Shown here: positions 50,485 to 59,282 of the stretch, piece by piece
Numbering within the stretch: the stretch's first letter is position 1
How the letters are laid out: every line of letters starts with the position of its first letter
Source of the DNA: an uncultured Opitutaceae bacterium
GTDB lineage: Bacteria > Verrucomicrobiota > Verrucomicrobiia > Opitutales > Opitutaceae
NCBI GenBank assembly: GCA_903862935.1
Contig: CAIOZY010000055.1
Coordinates: 1-62,595 of the forward strand
DNA length: 62,595 bases
Direction: 5' to 3'
Position numbers and translations under genes: made by a program
Notes under the pieces: generated by a model
The model's input: the letters and a program-made list of their open reading frames with translations, nothing else
What the model was told of the DNA's origin: nothing
Database searches by the model: none

Positions 50485-52239
50485 TTAATTCAACTTCTTA
50501 AGCTGTTCGGCAATAGCCTCCTGAGTAAGGGGATAGAAAAATCCAGTGTGGGCGATGATTTGCTGGCCCTCGCGGCTGAGGACGAACTCCAGGAACTCCT
50601 TGAGCCTCGGGTCCATCGGCCGGCCCGGATCCCGATTGAGGTAGAAGTAAGCATCGCGGACCATGGGGTAGGTCCGATTCGAGACGGTCTCGGGCGTGTA
50701 CGGAATGAACGGACCGCCGTCCTTAGCCGCCACCGCGAGAACCTTCAGGTTCGGGTAGTACTTGGCGTGGAACATCGCGACCCAGCCGATCCCGTAGCGG
50801 TCGGCGGAGATCTCATCGAGCATGCGATCGCTCGACACGGCCTTGCCCATGGGGCCCGCCACGGACTCCTTGGGCTCCACAAACTCGCGGAAATTGGGGT
50901 TGTACTTCGTGGACCAGTGCATGACCCGCCTCTGAAAATAAACCGCGAACCCGGGCGCGATGTAGCCGTAAGTCTGGATCTCCTTGCCGGCCCACTCGCC
51001 GGTCAGACCCAACTGGTCCCAGGTCCTGATGTTGGTCTCCTTCCCCCGGGCGAATTCGGCCGAGAAAAGGCTGTCCTTCGGCCCGTTGTTGATCACCGAC
51101 CAGCCGCCGGTCCTCTCGGACCCGAAGATGCGATCGAGTTGGCTGAGGGACACCTGCGCGATGGGGTTGTCCTTGTTGACAACGATCGCGGCCGGCCACA
51201 GGGCACCCCGCTTCTCGTAGTCGCCGGTCGCCACCGAGACCTCGAGGGGCATGTGCCCGTAGACGTTGTAGAAGGGCATCATGTCCGGGATCTTCGCGTC
51301 ATCGCCCGCTGTAGCCAGGTCCGACACCCCCGTGCAGAGTCCGCCGATCGACCCCTCGCTGCTTGTCGTGAAGTTGTTGGCGAACTGGATGTCAGGTTGG
51401 TAGTGGTTGAAACCCTCCTCAAGGGCGACGACCGCCTGCTTGAGGAACGCCCCCAAGACCCGAATCGTCCCGGCGTACTGCTTTTCGGGTTTGTAGGAGG
51501 GAAGCTCGCTTAAGGCCGGAGCCGGCAGGAGGTCCCAGGATGCGGGTGTGAGCGACCGCTCGTTGCGGATCGATTTCTTTATGTCGCTCCAGCCCTTCCA
51601 CACCGCGTCATTTGAGAGGGCCTTGCGCGCCGATGCCATCTCAGCCTCGCGCTCGGTGAAGGCAACCCGGTCCCGGAACTCCATCACAAGTACCGAGTGC
51701 CACGGCGCGGACGGGCGGTCCAAGGCTGCATAGAGAAAATAGCTGATGAGAACCCGGTCGGTGCGCATCAGCTCCATCTCCGGGGCGACATAGCCTTCTG
51801 CGTACTGCCGGTACTTCTCCGGGGTGGTCAAGACATCGTAGGCTGCGACCAAAAAGACGGCCTTCGTGGAGTCGCGGGGAAACGTCTCGCCGCGGGCGAG
51901 CTGCTCAACCGGGGTCACGACAAGCCCGGCGCCAAGAGCCGGCTTTGCGACCTTCTCCCAGCGGACGAGACAATCCTCATTCGGAAACTCCAAAAAGGTC
52001 ATCGTTCCAAAGGCGGCCTTGGAGGGATCAGAGCTGTCCACGGCAAACACGTCCGATACCAAGCCCTTCTGGCGCCACTCGGACATGAGCGAGGGAAGTC
52101 CTGCGGCTCCCGCGGCACCCTGCGGCGCGGTGATCACAATGTGCGTTGGGGCAGCTGCAGCGGAGCAGGCGGCAAGCAGCCCCGCCCAGGCGGCAATGCG
52201 GAGCAGGCGTTGGGTTCCGGGGAATGACTTCGGATTCAT
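50485..52239 (-). CDS. PstS-fold substrate-binding protein with extra N-terminal domain (S5)
   Basis: 584 residues, signal peptide with a possible lipobox-like LLAACSA (around 22-26). Residues about 30-240 form an extra region that looks like two ferredoxin-like (dimeric alpha/beta barrel) units: MSEWRQKGLVSDVFAVDSSD to VVTPVEQL, and AVFLVAAYDVLTTPEKYRQY to WSDIKKSIR. The PstS-type domain follows (about 255-584): TIRVLGAFLKQAVVALEEGF, VVNKDNPIAQVSLSQLDRIF, NIRTWDQLGLTGEWAGKEI, ending FLEFVLSREGQQIIAHTGFF. No other copy has the extra region. It is 87 bases after S4, whose gap carries a repeated ATATTCTG. Confidence 0.85.
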   Translation of the reverse strand: MNPKSFPGTQRLLRIAAWAGLLAACSAAAAPTHIVITAPQGAAGAAGLPSLMSEWRQKGLVSDVFAVDSSDPSKAAFGTMTFLEFPNEDCLVRWEKVAKPALGAGLVVTPVEQLARGETFPRDSTKAVFLVAAYDVLTTPEKYRQYAEGYVAPEMELMRTDRVLISYFLYAALDRPSAPWHSVLVMEFRDRVAFTEREAEMASARKALSNDAVWKGWSDIKKSIRNERSLTPASWDLLPAPALSELPSYKPEKQYAGTIRVLGAFLKQAVVALEEGFNHYQPDIQFANNFTTSSEGSIGGLCTGVSDLATAGDDAKIPDMMPFYNVYGHMPLEVSVATGDYEKRGALWPAAIVVNKDNPIAQVSLSQLDRIFGSERTGGWSVINNGPKDSLFSAEFARGKETNIRTWDQLGLTGEWAGKEIQTYGYIAPGFAVYFQRRVMHWSTKYNPNFREFVEPKESVAGPMGKAVSSDRMLDEISADRYGIGWVAMFHAKYYPNLKVLAVAAKDGGPFIPYTPETVSNRTYPMVRDAYFYLNRDPGRPMDPRLKEFLEFVLSREGQQIIAHTGFFYPLTQEAIAEQLKKLN

Positions 52240-52326
52240 AGTTGGATAAGGGGATATTCTGGGGGTGGAAAAACGGGGCAGATCAGGCTGGGACAGAGAC
52301 GGTGAAATATTCTGCGCGAAGCGGCA

Positions 52327-54363
52327 TTAGTCGAGCGTCAGTCGCTCTTTTTCAGCCCGGGCCGGGGACAGGGGCAGATATCCGCCGACGCGCTCGACAT
52401 CGGCCCGCCCCTCGGGCCCAAGCACGTACTCGAGGAACTCCCGGACCTTCGGGGTGAGCGGCTTTCCCGGCTCGCGGTCGAAGTAGACCCAGGCTGTTCG
52501 GGCCAGGGGATAGGTTCCCGCGATCACCGCCTCGCGGCTTGCCGTCGTGGCGTTGCCCCCGGCATCGGCCGAAAGGGCCACGGCCCGGACTCCGTCTCCG
52601 GGGCTCGGGAGGTTCCCGACCCCGATCCCGCCAGGGTCAGCTGAAACCGCGTCGGCAATCTGCCGGTCGGCCGTCAGGACTCCGCCCCCGGGCTGGGCCG
52701 CGGTCCTGAACTCCGTCAGCGCCTCCCAGGCCCACTTCCGGCTTCCCCGGAGCACCGTATCGCGGAAGAACGCCCCCGTCCCGGTCTCGACGTCGTAACC
52801 GTAGGCGTGGATCGGCCTGCCGGCCCATTCGCCCGTGAGCCCCAAGTCTCCCCAGGTCCGGCATCGTTTCGGCGCACCGCCGCGCAGTTCACAGCCAAAC
52901 ACGGAATCAAGCTGCGCTAGGGTCAGCCGAGGGACCGGGTTCTGCCGGTTCACCCAAACGGCGAGGGCATGGGACTTGCCCGGCAGGTCAACGCTTCCCT
53001 GCATCACTGCTGCGCTCGCGGGCGGGTGCCTGAGGACCCAGGCGAAGGCCATCACCTCGACCGGCGTCACGCTCCGGCCAAGGAAGGCCAAGTCCGCGGT
53101 TCCTGTGTAAAGGCCCGCTACCGCCGTCCCGCTTCCCAGAAGCCTAGTTTCAAACCGGGCCTTCGGATGGCTCTTTCTGAAACCGTCCTCCCAGGCACCG
53201 ATGACCGTTTCCATCTGCCCTCCCCCGCGGATGCGGATGACGTCTAGTCCCGGTGCGGGGGCCTGCGGTGCGGCCGGGGCCGCCACGCCCGGCCTCGTGC
53301 CCTCAAGGCGGGCCAGGGCGGCCGCAGCCGCCTTCGGACTGAGGGGGAGGTATTCGCCGTCGCGGGCGATGTCCTCCTGCCCATCGCGGCTGAGGATGTA
53401 GCGCAGGAACTCCCTCACCGCCGGATCGACGGGCCGTCCCGGAGCCTGGTTAAAATACGCCGGGATGATCCGGGTCAGGGGGTAACTCCGGGAGATCAGG
53501 TTCTCCCGGGTGGCCGGGACGAAGGGGCCGTCTTCGGCCATACCCAGGGCAACCGCCTTGACCTTCGGGTTTAGGTAGTGCCGGTTCGACAGCGCGATTC
53601 CGTGGGGATCCTTTGCCAGGGCCTCCAGGATCTGCTGGCCCGCGTCGTAGATCGTTCCATCGGGCCTGTGGATGTGCGCATATTCCTTGATCCCGTCCTT
53701 AAAGCGATGGCTTCCGCCAAAAACCGTCTCGGACAGGAAAATCCAAAAATCGTTGTCGAACGACCAGCCGTACAGGTGGATGGGTTCCCCCGCCCAGGCT
53801 CCTGTCAGCCCGAGCTCCCCCCAGGTTCGGATGTCGCTCTTGGCGCCCCGCCTGCGCTCCGTTCCGAAGATCGCGTCGAGCTGGGCCAGCGTCAGGCGCG
53901 ACAGCGGGTTGTCCCGGTGGACGAACACCATCTGGGCAAAATCGAAGTTGCGGACATCGAGACTGCCAGTGGCGACCTCGACGCCGGCGGCCGGGTAACC
54001 CATCGCATGCGTGTAGGCCGAGGCTGAGGCCGGGAAGAGCTCTTCACCCAGGATCGCCAGATCCCCGGCACCCTCGTAGAGGGCCCCGATCGCCGAGGCC
54101 GTGCCGTACATCCGGTACTCGATGGAAACGCCCGGCTGGATTCCCACGAACCGGCGCTCCCAGCGGGTCACGAGCCTCTGCATGAAGTCGTTCGACGTGC
54201 TGCCGTGGCCCCAAAGCCGGATTGTCCCAGAAACCTGCTCCTGCGGCTGGTACGGCGGCAGCGCCTCTGCGGCGGCCAGGGCCGCGTCGGCATTCGCACC
54301 CATTAGGGTGCAGGCGGCCAGCAGGGGCGACACGAGGATCGCCAGGCGCCAGGAACGGCTCAT
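52327..54363 (-). CDS. Tandem double PstS-fold substrate-binding protein (S4)
   Basis: 678 residues: two complete binding-protein domains in one chain. The signal peptide has LLAACTL (a possible lipoprotein cysteine near residue 18). Domain one (about 35-350) has VSGTIRLWGHGSTSNDFMQR, FVHRDNPLSRLTLAQLDAIF and RTWGELGLTGAWAGEPIHLY. A proline/alanine linker (GVAAPAAPQAPAPG) leads to domain two (about 375-678) with WVNRQNPVPRLTLAQLDSVF and RTWGDLGLTGEWAGRPIHAY. Both ends carry the FLRYILSRDGQ/FLEYVLGPEGR tail. It overlaps S3 by four bases. A two-site binder is implied. Confidence 0.88.
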   Translation of the reverse strand: MSRSWRLAILVSPLLAACTLMGANADAALAAAEALPPYQPQEQVSGTIRLWGHGSTSNDFMQRLVTRWERRFVGIQPGVSIEYRMYGTASAIGALYEGAGDLAILGEELFPASASAYTHAMGYPAAGVEVATGSLDVRNFDFAQMVFVHRDNPLSRLTLAQLDAIFGTERRRGAKSDIRTWGELGLTGAWAGEPIHLYGWSFDNDFWIFLSETVFGGSHRFKDGIKEYAHIHRPDGTIYDAGQQILEALAKDPHGIALSNRHYLNPKVKAVALGMAEDGPFVPATRENLISRSYPLTRIIPAYFNQAPGRPVDPAVREFLRYILSRDGQEDIARDGEYLPLSPKAAAAALARLEGTRPGVAAPAAPQAPAPGLDVIRIRGGGQMETVIGAWEDGFRKSHPKARFETRLLGSGTAVAGLYTGTADLAFLGRSVTPVEVMAFAWVLRHPPASAAVMQGSVDLPGKSHALAVWVNRQNPVPRLTLAQLDSVFGCELRGGAPKRCRTWGDLGLTGEWAGRPIHAYGYDVETGTGAFFRDTVLRGSRKWAWEALTEFRTAAQPGGGVLTADRQIADAVSADPGGIGVGNLPSPGDGVRAVALSADAGGNATTASREAVIAGTYPLARTAWVYFDREPGKPLTPKVREFLEYVLGPEGRADVERVGGYLPLSPARAEKERLTLD

Positions 54364-55529
54364 TCCAGTTTCTTGAGCTGCTCCCGGGCCACCGCGGCCG
54401 GAAGGGGAAGATACTTGCCGTCGCGGGCCACCGCGGTCTGTCCCTCGCGGCTGAGAACGTAGCGGATGAACTCGCGCACCTTGGGATCGACCGGCCGGCC
54501 CGGCTCGCGGTTCACGTAAAAGAAGACCTGGTCGTGGAACGGGTAGCTGCCGTCCTGCGCGGTCTCAAGGGTAGGCTCGACATACGGTCCGCCCTCCTGC
54601 ACGGCGATGGCAACCGGCTTCGTAGCGGCCGTCCGGTAGCTGTAGGAACCATAGCCGATGGCGTAGGGGTCCTCGCCGATGTCGTCGACCATGAGCTTCG
54701 CCCCGATCGCCAGGGAGCCGTCCTTGCGCGCATAATTGGCGTACATGCGCAGCTTCTCGTTCCACTTGTCGCTGCCTTTCAAGAACCACTGCGCCATGTC
54801 GGTGGCCTGCTGGTACTCCAGATTCAGTCCCAGGACGTGGATAGGTTTGTCCGCCCACTCTCCGGTGAGTCCGAGCTGCCCCCAGGTTCGGATGTTGGCC
54901 TCGGGGCCCCGGGCGAATTCCGGGTGCCATTCCGTTCCCACCCATCCGCCGCTCCGCTCGGCCCCGTAAATGCCGTCAAGCTGGGCCAGGGTAAGCCGCC
55001 CGATCGGGTTACTGCGGTGGACGAAGATGACCAGGGCGTTCGACCAGCCGGGCACGTCGAAGGATCCGTGCACCACGGTCACTTCCAAGGGGTCGTGACT
55101 GAACGTGCGCTGAAACCCGAGCAGTTCCTTCCAGGCTATCCTGCGGTTCGGCGCGATGTCGGCCACCTCGGTGATCAGGGCCGGGATCGCGGCCGCGGCC
55201 GAGGTCAGGTGAAAGTAGAAGGATACCCCCGGGTGGTAACGCCGGAATCCCTCCTCCCAGTACCGGCCGAGGTTGCCGTCCGTGAAGTAGTTGCTACCCC
55301 ACAGGCGCAGGGTTCCCGAGACCGTTCCCTCGGGTCGGTATGGGGGCAGCGCGCTCAGATCGAACTTATCCGCGGGGTAGAAGGTCCGGTCACCCCTGCC
55401 CTTGACCATTGCGTTGCGCGCCTTCTGGACCGTGAGCGAGTCTCGCAACGCATCCTCCTGGGCCGGAGCCCCTGTTGCAAGGCTCAGCGCCGCGGCCACC
55501 GCGAGGATCCAAGGATGGAACGGTCTCAT
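54360..55529 (-). CDS. PstS-fold periplasmic substrate-binding protein (S3)
   Basis: 389 residues, signal peptide cleaved near TGAPAQ (24). Core motifs: VSGTLRLWGSNYFTDGNLGR, FVHRSNPIGRLTLAQLDGIY, NIRTWGQLGLTGEWADKPIH, and the FIRYVLSREGQTAVARDGKY tail. It is very close to S2 in the middle section (GWxGTxWHPEFARGPExNIR), so these two arose by recent duplication. The phosphate-binding GSG loops of true PstS are not obvious, so the ligand is open. Start and stop are both in four-base overlaps (S2, S4). No pstCAB genes are in the window. Confidence 0.9.
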   Translation of the reverse strand: MRPFHPWILAVAAALSLATGAPAQEDALRDSLTVQKARNAMVKGRGDRTFYPADKFDLSALPPYRPEGTVSGTLRLWGSNYFTDGNLGRYWEEGFRRYHPGVSFYFHLTSAAAAIPALITEVADIAPNRRIAWKELLGFQRTFSHDPLEVTVVHGSFDVPGWSNALVIFVHRSNPIGRLTLAQLDGIYGAERSGGWVGTEWHPEFARGPEANIRTWGQLGLTGEWADKPIHVLGLNLEYQQATDMAQWFLKGSDKWNEKLRMYANYARKDGSLAIGAKLMVDDIGEDPYAIGYGSYSYRTAATKPVAIAVQEGGPYVEPTLETAQDGSYPFHDQVFFYVNREPGRPVDPKVREFIRYVLSREGQTAVARDGKYLPLPAAVAREQLKKLE

Positions 55530-56737
55530 TGAAGCTTTTGCAGCTGTTCGCGGCAGACCTCAGCGGTGAGCGGCAGGTACTTGCCGTCCTGCTCGACGCA
55601 TTGCTGGCCCTCCCGGCTGACTATGAAGCGCAGGAACTCCTTCACCTTTGGATCGAGGGTCGCCGAGCCCTTGGCGTCCGCGTAGGCATAGATCTCGTCA
55701 AACATCGGATACTTCCGCGACCGGAGGTTCTCCATGGTGTACGCGTAGTACGGGCCCTTTGAGGTCCGCGCCAGTTCCAGGACCTTCAGTTCCGGCGGCA
55801 GGTTGTCGCCCACCGGGGCCGCGACGTAGGCGATCCCGTAGCGGTCCTTGACCAGGTCCGCGTTGAGTCCCCTCTTCAGCTTTCCAAAGCCCATCGAGGG
55901 GCCCTTGGGGTTCTCGTCGACGTAGTTGGCGTAGATGCGCAGGCGCTCGTTCCACTTGTCGCTGCCCTGGAGGAGCCAGTCGGATATCTCGGTCGCCTGG
56001 TGGTAGCGCTGGTTGAGCCCGTAGGGAATGATCGGCTTGTCGGCCCACTCGCCGGTCAGACCGAGCTGGCCCCAGGTGCGGATGTTCTTCTCGGGGCCCC
56101 GCGCGAACTCCGGGTGCCAGTCCGTGCCGATCCAGCCGCCCAGCCGCTCCGCGCCATAGATGCCGTCGAGCTGCTCGAGGGTGATCCGGGTGAGCGGATT
56201 GTCCTTGCTCACGACGATCCCGAACGCCGGCTGCCAGCCCGTGACATTGTAGGAGCCGGTTGCGATCGTGATCTCGATCGGATCGTGGTCCTTGTAGCGC
56301 TGGTAGAGCTGGAGCTCCTCGGTCGTGATCTTGCGGCCTATGCCCAGGTCAGCGACCCCGAAGACGAGCGAGGGCACTGCGGCCCGGGTCGTCAGCATGT
56401 GGTAGTCGAAGGACGCGTCCGGATGAAACTTCCGGAACGCCGCTTCCCAATACTCGCCCAGCCGGCCATCGACGATGTAGTTGCTGCCCCATAGCCGGAT
56501 CGCGCCCGAAACCTTCTGCTGAGGCTGGTACGCCGGCAGATCGCTCAGGTCCCAGGTGTTCGCCGGATAGTAGGCCTTCTTGCCCTTGGACTTGAGCCCC
56601 TCGGCGCGAGCCGCCTGCATCGCAAGGCCGGTCGAGGTCTTCTCCGATTGTGCGTTGAGGGCGGGCGCCAGGACCGCCAGACCGACGAGGAGTGTGCGCA
56701 GCGCTAACCGGGACACGGGGTGCACGGGGGTGATCAT
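55526..56737 (-). CDS. PstS-fold periplasmic substrate-binding protein (S2)
   Basis: 403 residues, signal peptide cleaved near ALNAQ (30). VSGAIRLWGSNYIVDGRLGE opens the domain; VVSKDNPLTRITLEQLDGIY and NIRTWGQLGLTGEWADKPII sit in the middle; FLRFIVSREGQQCVEQDGKY closes it. An N-terminal helix-rich segment (30-60) before the domain is shared with S3. It overlaps S1 upstream and S3 downstream (ATGA each), so stoichiometric translation with its paralogues is likely. Confidence 0.9.
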   Translation of the reverse strand: MITPVHPVSRLALRTLLVGLAVLAPALNAQSEKTSTGLAMQAARAEGLKSKGKKAYYPANTWDLSDLPAYQPQQKVSGAIRLWGSNYIVDGRLGEYWEAAFRKFHPDASFDYHMLTTRAAVPSLVFGVADLGIGRKITTEELQLYQRYKDHDPIEITIATGSYNVTGWQPAFGIVVSKDNPLTRITLEQLDGIYGAERLGGWIGTDWHPEFARGPEKNIRTWGQLGLTGEWADKPIIPYGLNQRYHQATEISDWLLQGSDKWNERLRIYANYVDENPKGPSMGFGKLKRGLNADLVKDRYGIAYVAAPVGDNLPPELKVLELARTSKGPYYAYTMENLRSRKYPMFDEIYAYADAKGSATLDPKVKEFLRFIVSREGQQCVEQDGKYLPLTAEVCREQLQKLQ

Positions 56738-57759
56738 TCGAGTCTCGCGCGTTCGGCGGCTGCCGCCTCGGCCGTGAGCGGCAGGTAGTGGTCCTTCTGG
56801 ACGAGGGACTGACCGTCGCGGCTGAGGATAAAGGTAAGGAATTCCTTCAGAAGCGGGTCCAGCGGCTGGCCGGGCACCCTGTTGACATAGATGTAGAGAT
56901 ACCGCTCGAGGGGATACCGGCCGCTTGCTATGTCGCGCAGGATCGGCTGCCCCACGACGCCGTCGCGGTCGGCGAGGGCGACAGCTTTCACGCCCGGGCC
57001 CTGATAGGAGAAGTTCGCAAACCCGATGGCGCCGGGATCCGAGGCCAGGGTCGCCATGAGGTCCTGGCCGACTTTCGGGGTGCGCCGCGCCATGTCGGAA
57101 CCGGGCACGCGGTAGCTGTCCGTAAAGGGCGCGTCAAACATCACGAGCCTCCGGAAGTAGGTCGTCACGTCGTCGCGCCAGTAGAAGCCGTAGGGGTGGA
57201 CGGGGCGGTCGGCCCACTCCCCGTCCAGGCCGAGCTGTCCCCATGTCAGAATGGCTGCCGGGTAACCCCGCCGGCGCTCGTCGGAGTAGATGGCATCGAG
57301 TTGGGCAAGCGAGAGCGTTTTGATCGGGTTCGCCCCATTGACGAAGACCCCGATGGCCGACACGTGGCTCTTCAAGACGTAGGCCCCCATGCAGACCCGG
57401 ATTCGGAACGGCTCGTAGCCATACTTGTCCTCGTAGGCCTGGTTGTTTTCGTGGAAGATCTCCTCGGTCCCCGACCCGAGGGATATCCGCTCCTCGGGAG
57501 CGGTGTCCTTCGATTCGATCGTGAACTCAGCGCCAGGGTGGAACGCCTTGAAGGCGTCGTTCCAGGCTCTGAACATGGCCTCGACGCTATCCATCCCGGT
57601 GACGGCTGCGGCCTTCCCGGAGACCTGAACTCCCGGCTTGTAGGCCGGGAGCGAGGGGTCAGCGGGAACCGCGGCGGGCTGGGCCCTCGTCCCCAGGGGA
57701 ACGAGGACCATCAGCGAAAGGACGAAACCTGCTGTGGGGATCCAGCGAGCTTTGCTCAT
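56734..57759 (-). CDS. PstS-fold periplasmic substrate-binding protein (S1)
   Basis: 341 residues from ATG 57759, which overlaps the stop of the Cache-propeller gene (ATGA); the longer frame to 57927 is a shadow of that gene. Signal peptide to about residue 27 (PLGTRAQ). It is the most divergent single copy: VSGKAAAVTGMDSVEAMFRA in place of the GTIRLWG strand, FVNGANPIKTLSLAQLDAIY, LTWGQLGLDGEWADRPVHPY, and FLTFILSRDGQSLVQKDHYL at the end. It is also the shortest. A different ligand from S2/S3 is possible. Confidence 0.88.
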   Translation of the reverse strand: MSKARWIPTAGFVLSLMVLVPLGTRAQPAAVPADPSLPAYKPGVQVSGKAAAVTGMDSVEAMFRAWNDAFKAFHPGAEFTIESKDTAPEERISLGSGTEEIFHENNQAYEDKYGYEPFRIRVCMGAYVLKSHVSAIGVFVNGANPIKTLSLAQLDAIYSDERRRGYPAAILTWGQLGLDGEWADRPVHPYGFYWRDDVTTYFRRLVMFDAPFTDSYRVPGSDMARRTPKVGQDLMATLASDPGAIGFANFSYQGPGVKAVALADRDGVVGQPILRDIASGRYPLERYLYIYVNRVPGQPLDPLLKEFLTFILSRDGQSLVQKDHYLPLTAEAAAAERARLE

Positions 57760-59129
57760 GGCCGCCAGGACTTCGCGTAGGAATCCTTGCCGTCCGTGAA
57801 GGTCGTCCAGACCTCGTGAGTCTTGGGGTCGACCGCGACATTCTTCGCCGTGGCAGCCGTCTTGACGGTGCCCAGCAGCACCGCTCCGGTGTCGGTCTCC
57901 TGAACGACCCCCATTACGTTTGCGCACGCGCAGTACACGCGGCGGGTGGCCGGATCAAAGGCTATCTGGTCGACCATCTCGGGGATCTGGACCGTCGCAA
58001 TTGTGTTGCCGGTCTTAGTATCGATCACCCCAAGCTGGCCCTTGAGCCCGGCCGAGAAGAGCCGCCCGGTCACCGGGTCCAGCGCAAGGCCGTGGGGGGA
58101 GAAGGGAGTCGTCCAATGGGCGACAACCTTCAGCGCAGCGGGGTCGATCACAACCATCTCGCTGGCCGGCTTGAGGTTCAGGTAGATGCGGTCAGTCGCG
58201 GCGTCATAGACCATGTACTCCGGGGCGCCTGGGATAGCGATGTCTCCCGTGACCTTCTCGGTAACCGGGTCTATCTCCCAGATGTGGGTGCCCTCGTCGT
58301 TGGCACTATAAAGCCTGTGGTTCTTGGGATCCAGGATGATGGCGTCGAGATCCCCGCCCATTTTGATCGCCCCGGTCTGCTTGAGGCTCGCCGCATCCAC
58401 AATCACGACAGTCTGGTCATCGCAGCAGCTGACGAAATACTTCCCGAGCGCGGGATCGAGAACGGCGTGGACCGCCGTGCCGATCTTCAAGCGGGTGATC
58501 AGCTGCCGAGTGCCGAGATCGATGTAGTCCGAGGTGCCGTCCTTCTCATGGGAGGCCAGGAGCCGGTTGTTCACAGAGTCAACCTCTAGGAAGTCGAACT
58601 TGCCCTTCGAGTCCGGGATCTTCACTTCCGAGGTCGGGGTGAGCAGCGCAAAGGAATCGTCCGCGGCATTAAAGAGTGCGTCCAGGCTCGGGATCTTCGC
58701 CTGCATGCCGTCACGAATCCGCGTGGCCGTGGCGAGGAACAGGCCCTCGTCCTCCCCGTTCCAGTGGAACACCATCCCCATGACCCCGATCGGCTTGCCA
58801 TCCTTCTGGCGCATCGGGATCAGTACCTCGTAGCGGTGCTTCTCTTTGACGGGTTCAAAGACTGGGGAGTTCTTGCGGAACGCGTCCAGATCGTCGTCGT
58901 CGTCTTTCTTGCCAATGCGGCCGATGTTCGAGGCGATGATCGCGCTGTCCTTGGTCCCGGGCGCGATGGCATGCATCCCGAGCACCATCATGTTTGGGTT
59001 TTCGCCAATGGCCTGGTCAACCAGGGCCTGGGCGAGGGTGCGGGGCGCGGGAGAGTCCGCGCGCAGGGCCGAAGCGCCCAGGAAGAGGGCGCCTACGGCG
59101 AGGATTAGGGATACGGAGGTGCGTTTCAT
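57756..59129 (-). CDS. Cache-like domain fused to YVTN beta-propeller, secreted
   Basis: 457 residues from ATG 59129 (signal peptide to about residue 24, ALRADS). Residues about 30-150 repeat the domain of the protein at 46832: VLGMHAIAPGTKDSAIIASN, IGRIGKKDDDDDLDAF with the five aspartates at 76-80, and YEVLIPMRQKDGKPIGVMGM. From about 165 a seven-blade-type propeller follows (LEVDSVNNRLLASHEKDG, LDPKNHRLYSANDEGTHIWE, FDPATRRVYCACANVMGVV). It is the first gene of the minus arm and is followed by five binding proteins. No promoter could be fixed in the 153 bases upstream. A scaffold or ligand-sensing role is inferred. Confidence 0.8.
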   Translation of the reverse strand: MKRTSVSLILAVGALFLGASALRADSPAPRTLAQALVDQAIGENPNMMVLGMHAIAPGTKDSAIIASNIGRIGKKDDDDDLDAFRKNSPVFEPVKEKHRYEVLIPMRQKDGKPIGVMGMVFHWNGEDEGLFLATATRIRDGMQAKIPSLDALFNAADDSFALLTPTSEVKIPDSKGKFDFLEVDSVNNRLLASHEKDGTSDYIDLGTRQLITRLKIGTAVHAVLDPALGKYFVSCCDDQTVVIVDAASLKQTGAIKMGGDLDAIILDPKNHRLYSANDEGTHIWEIDPVTEKVTGDIAIPGAPEYMVYDAATDRIYLNLKPASEMVVIDPAALKVVAHWTTPFSPHGLALDPVTGRLFSAGLKGQLGVIDTKTGNTIATVQIPEMVDQIAFDPATRRVYCACANVMGVVQETDTGAVLLGTVKTAATAKNVAVDPKTHEVWTTFTDGKDSYAKSWRP

Positions 59130-59282
59130 AATATAAGGGTAAAGGAAACGGGGTTGGATGAGCCGGAAGATTCCCATCTGTTTCTAAACCCTTGCTGAAG
59201 CAAATCTGAATTCGGTTTAACCCGCTCCGGCCGTGTAGGGCTGGCTTTGACATCCCGGGCGGGCTCCGTGAGATTTAGGACC

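Noticed and set aside
56734-59129. Quinoprotein or amine dehydrogenase reading of the propeller protein
   Set aside because: Blades are of the YVTN type and no cofactor-binding or catalytic residues of those enzymes are visible.
59130-59282. Pho box before the binding-protein operon
   Set aside because: I looked for CTGTCAT-type direct repeats because of the PstS-like fold and the nearby phosphatases, but saw no convincing match.
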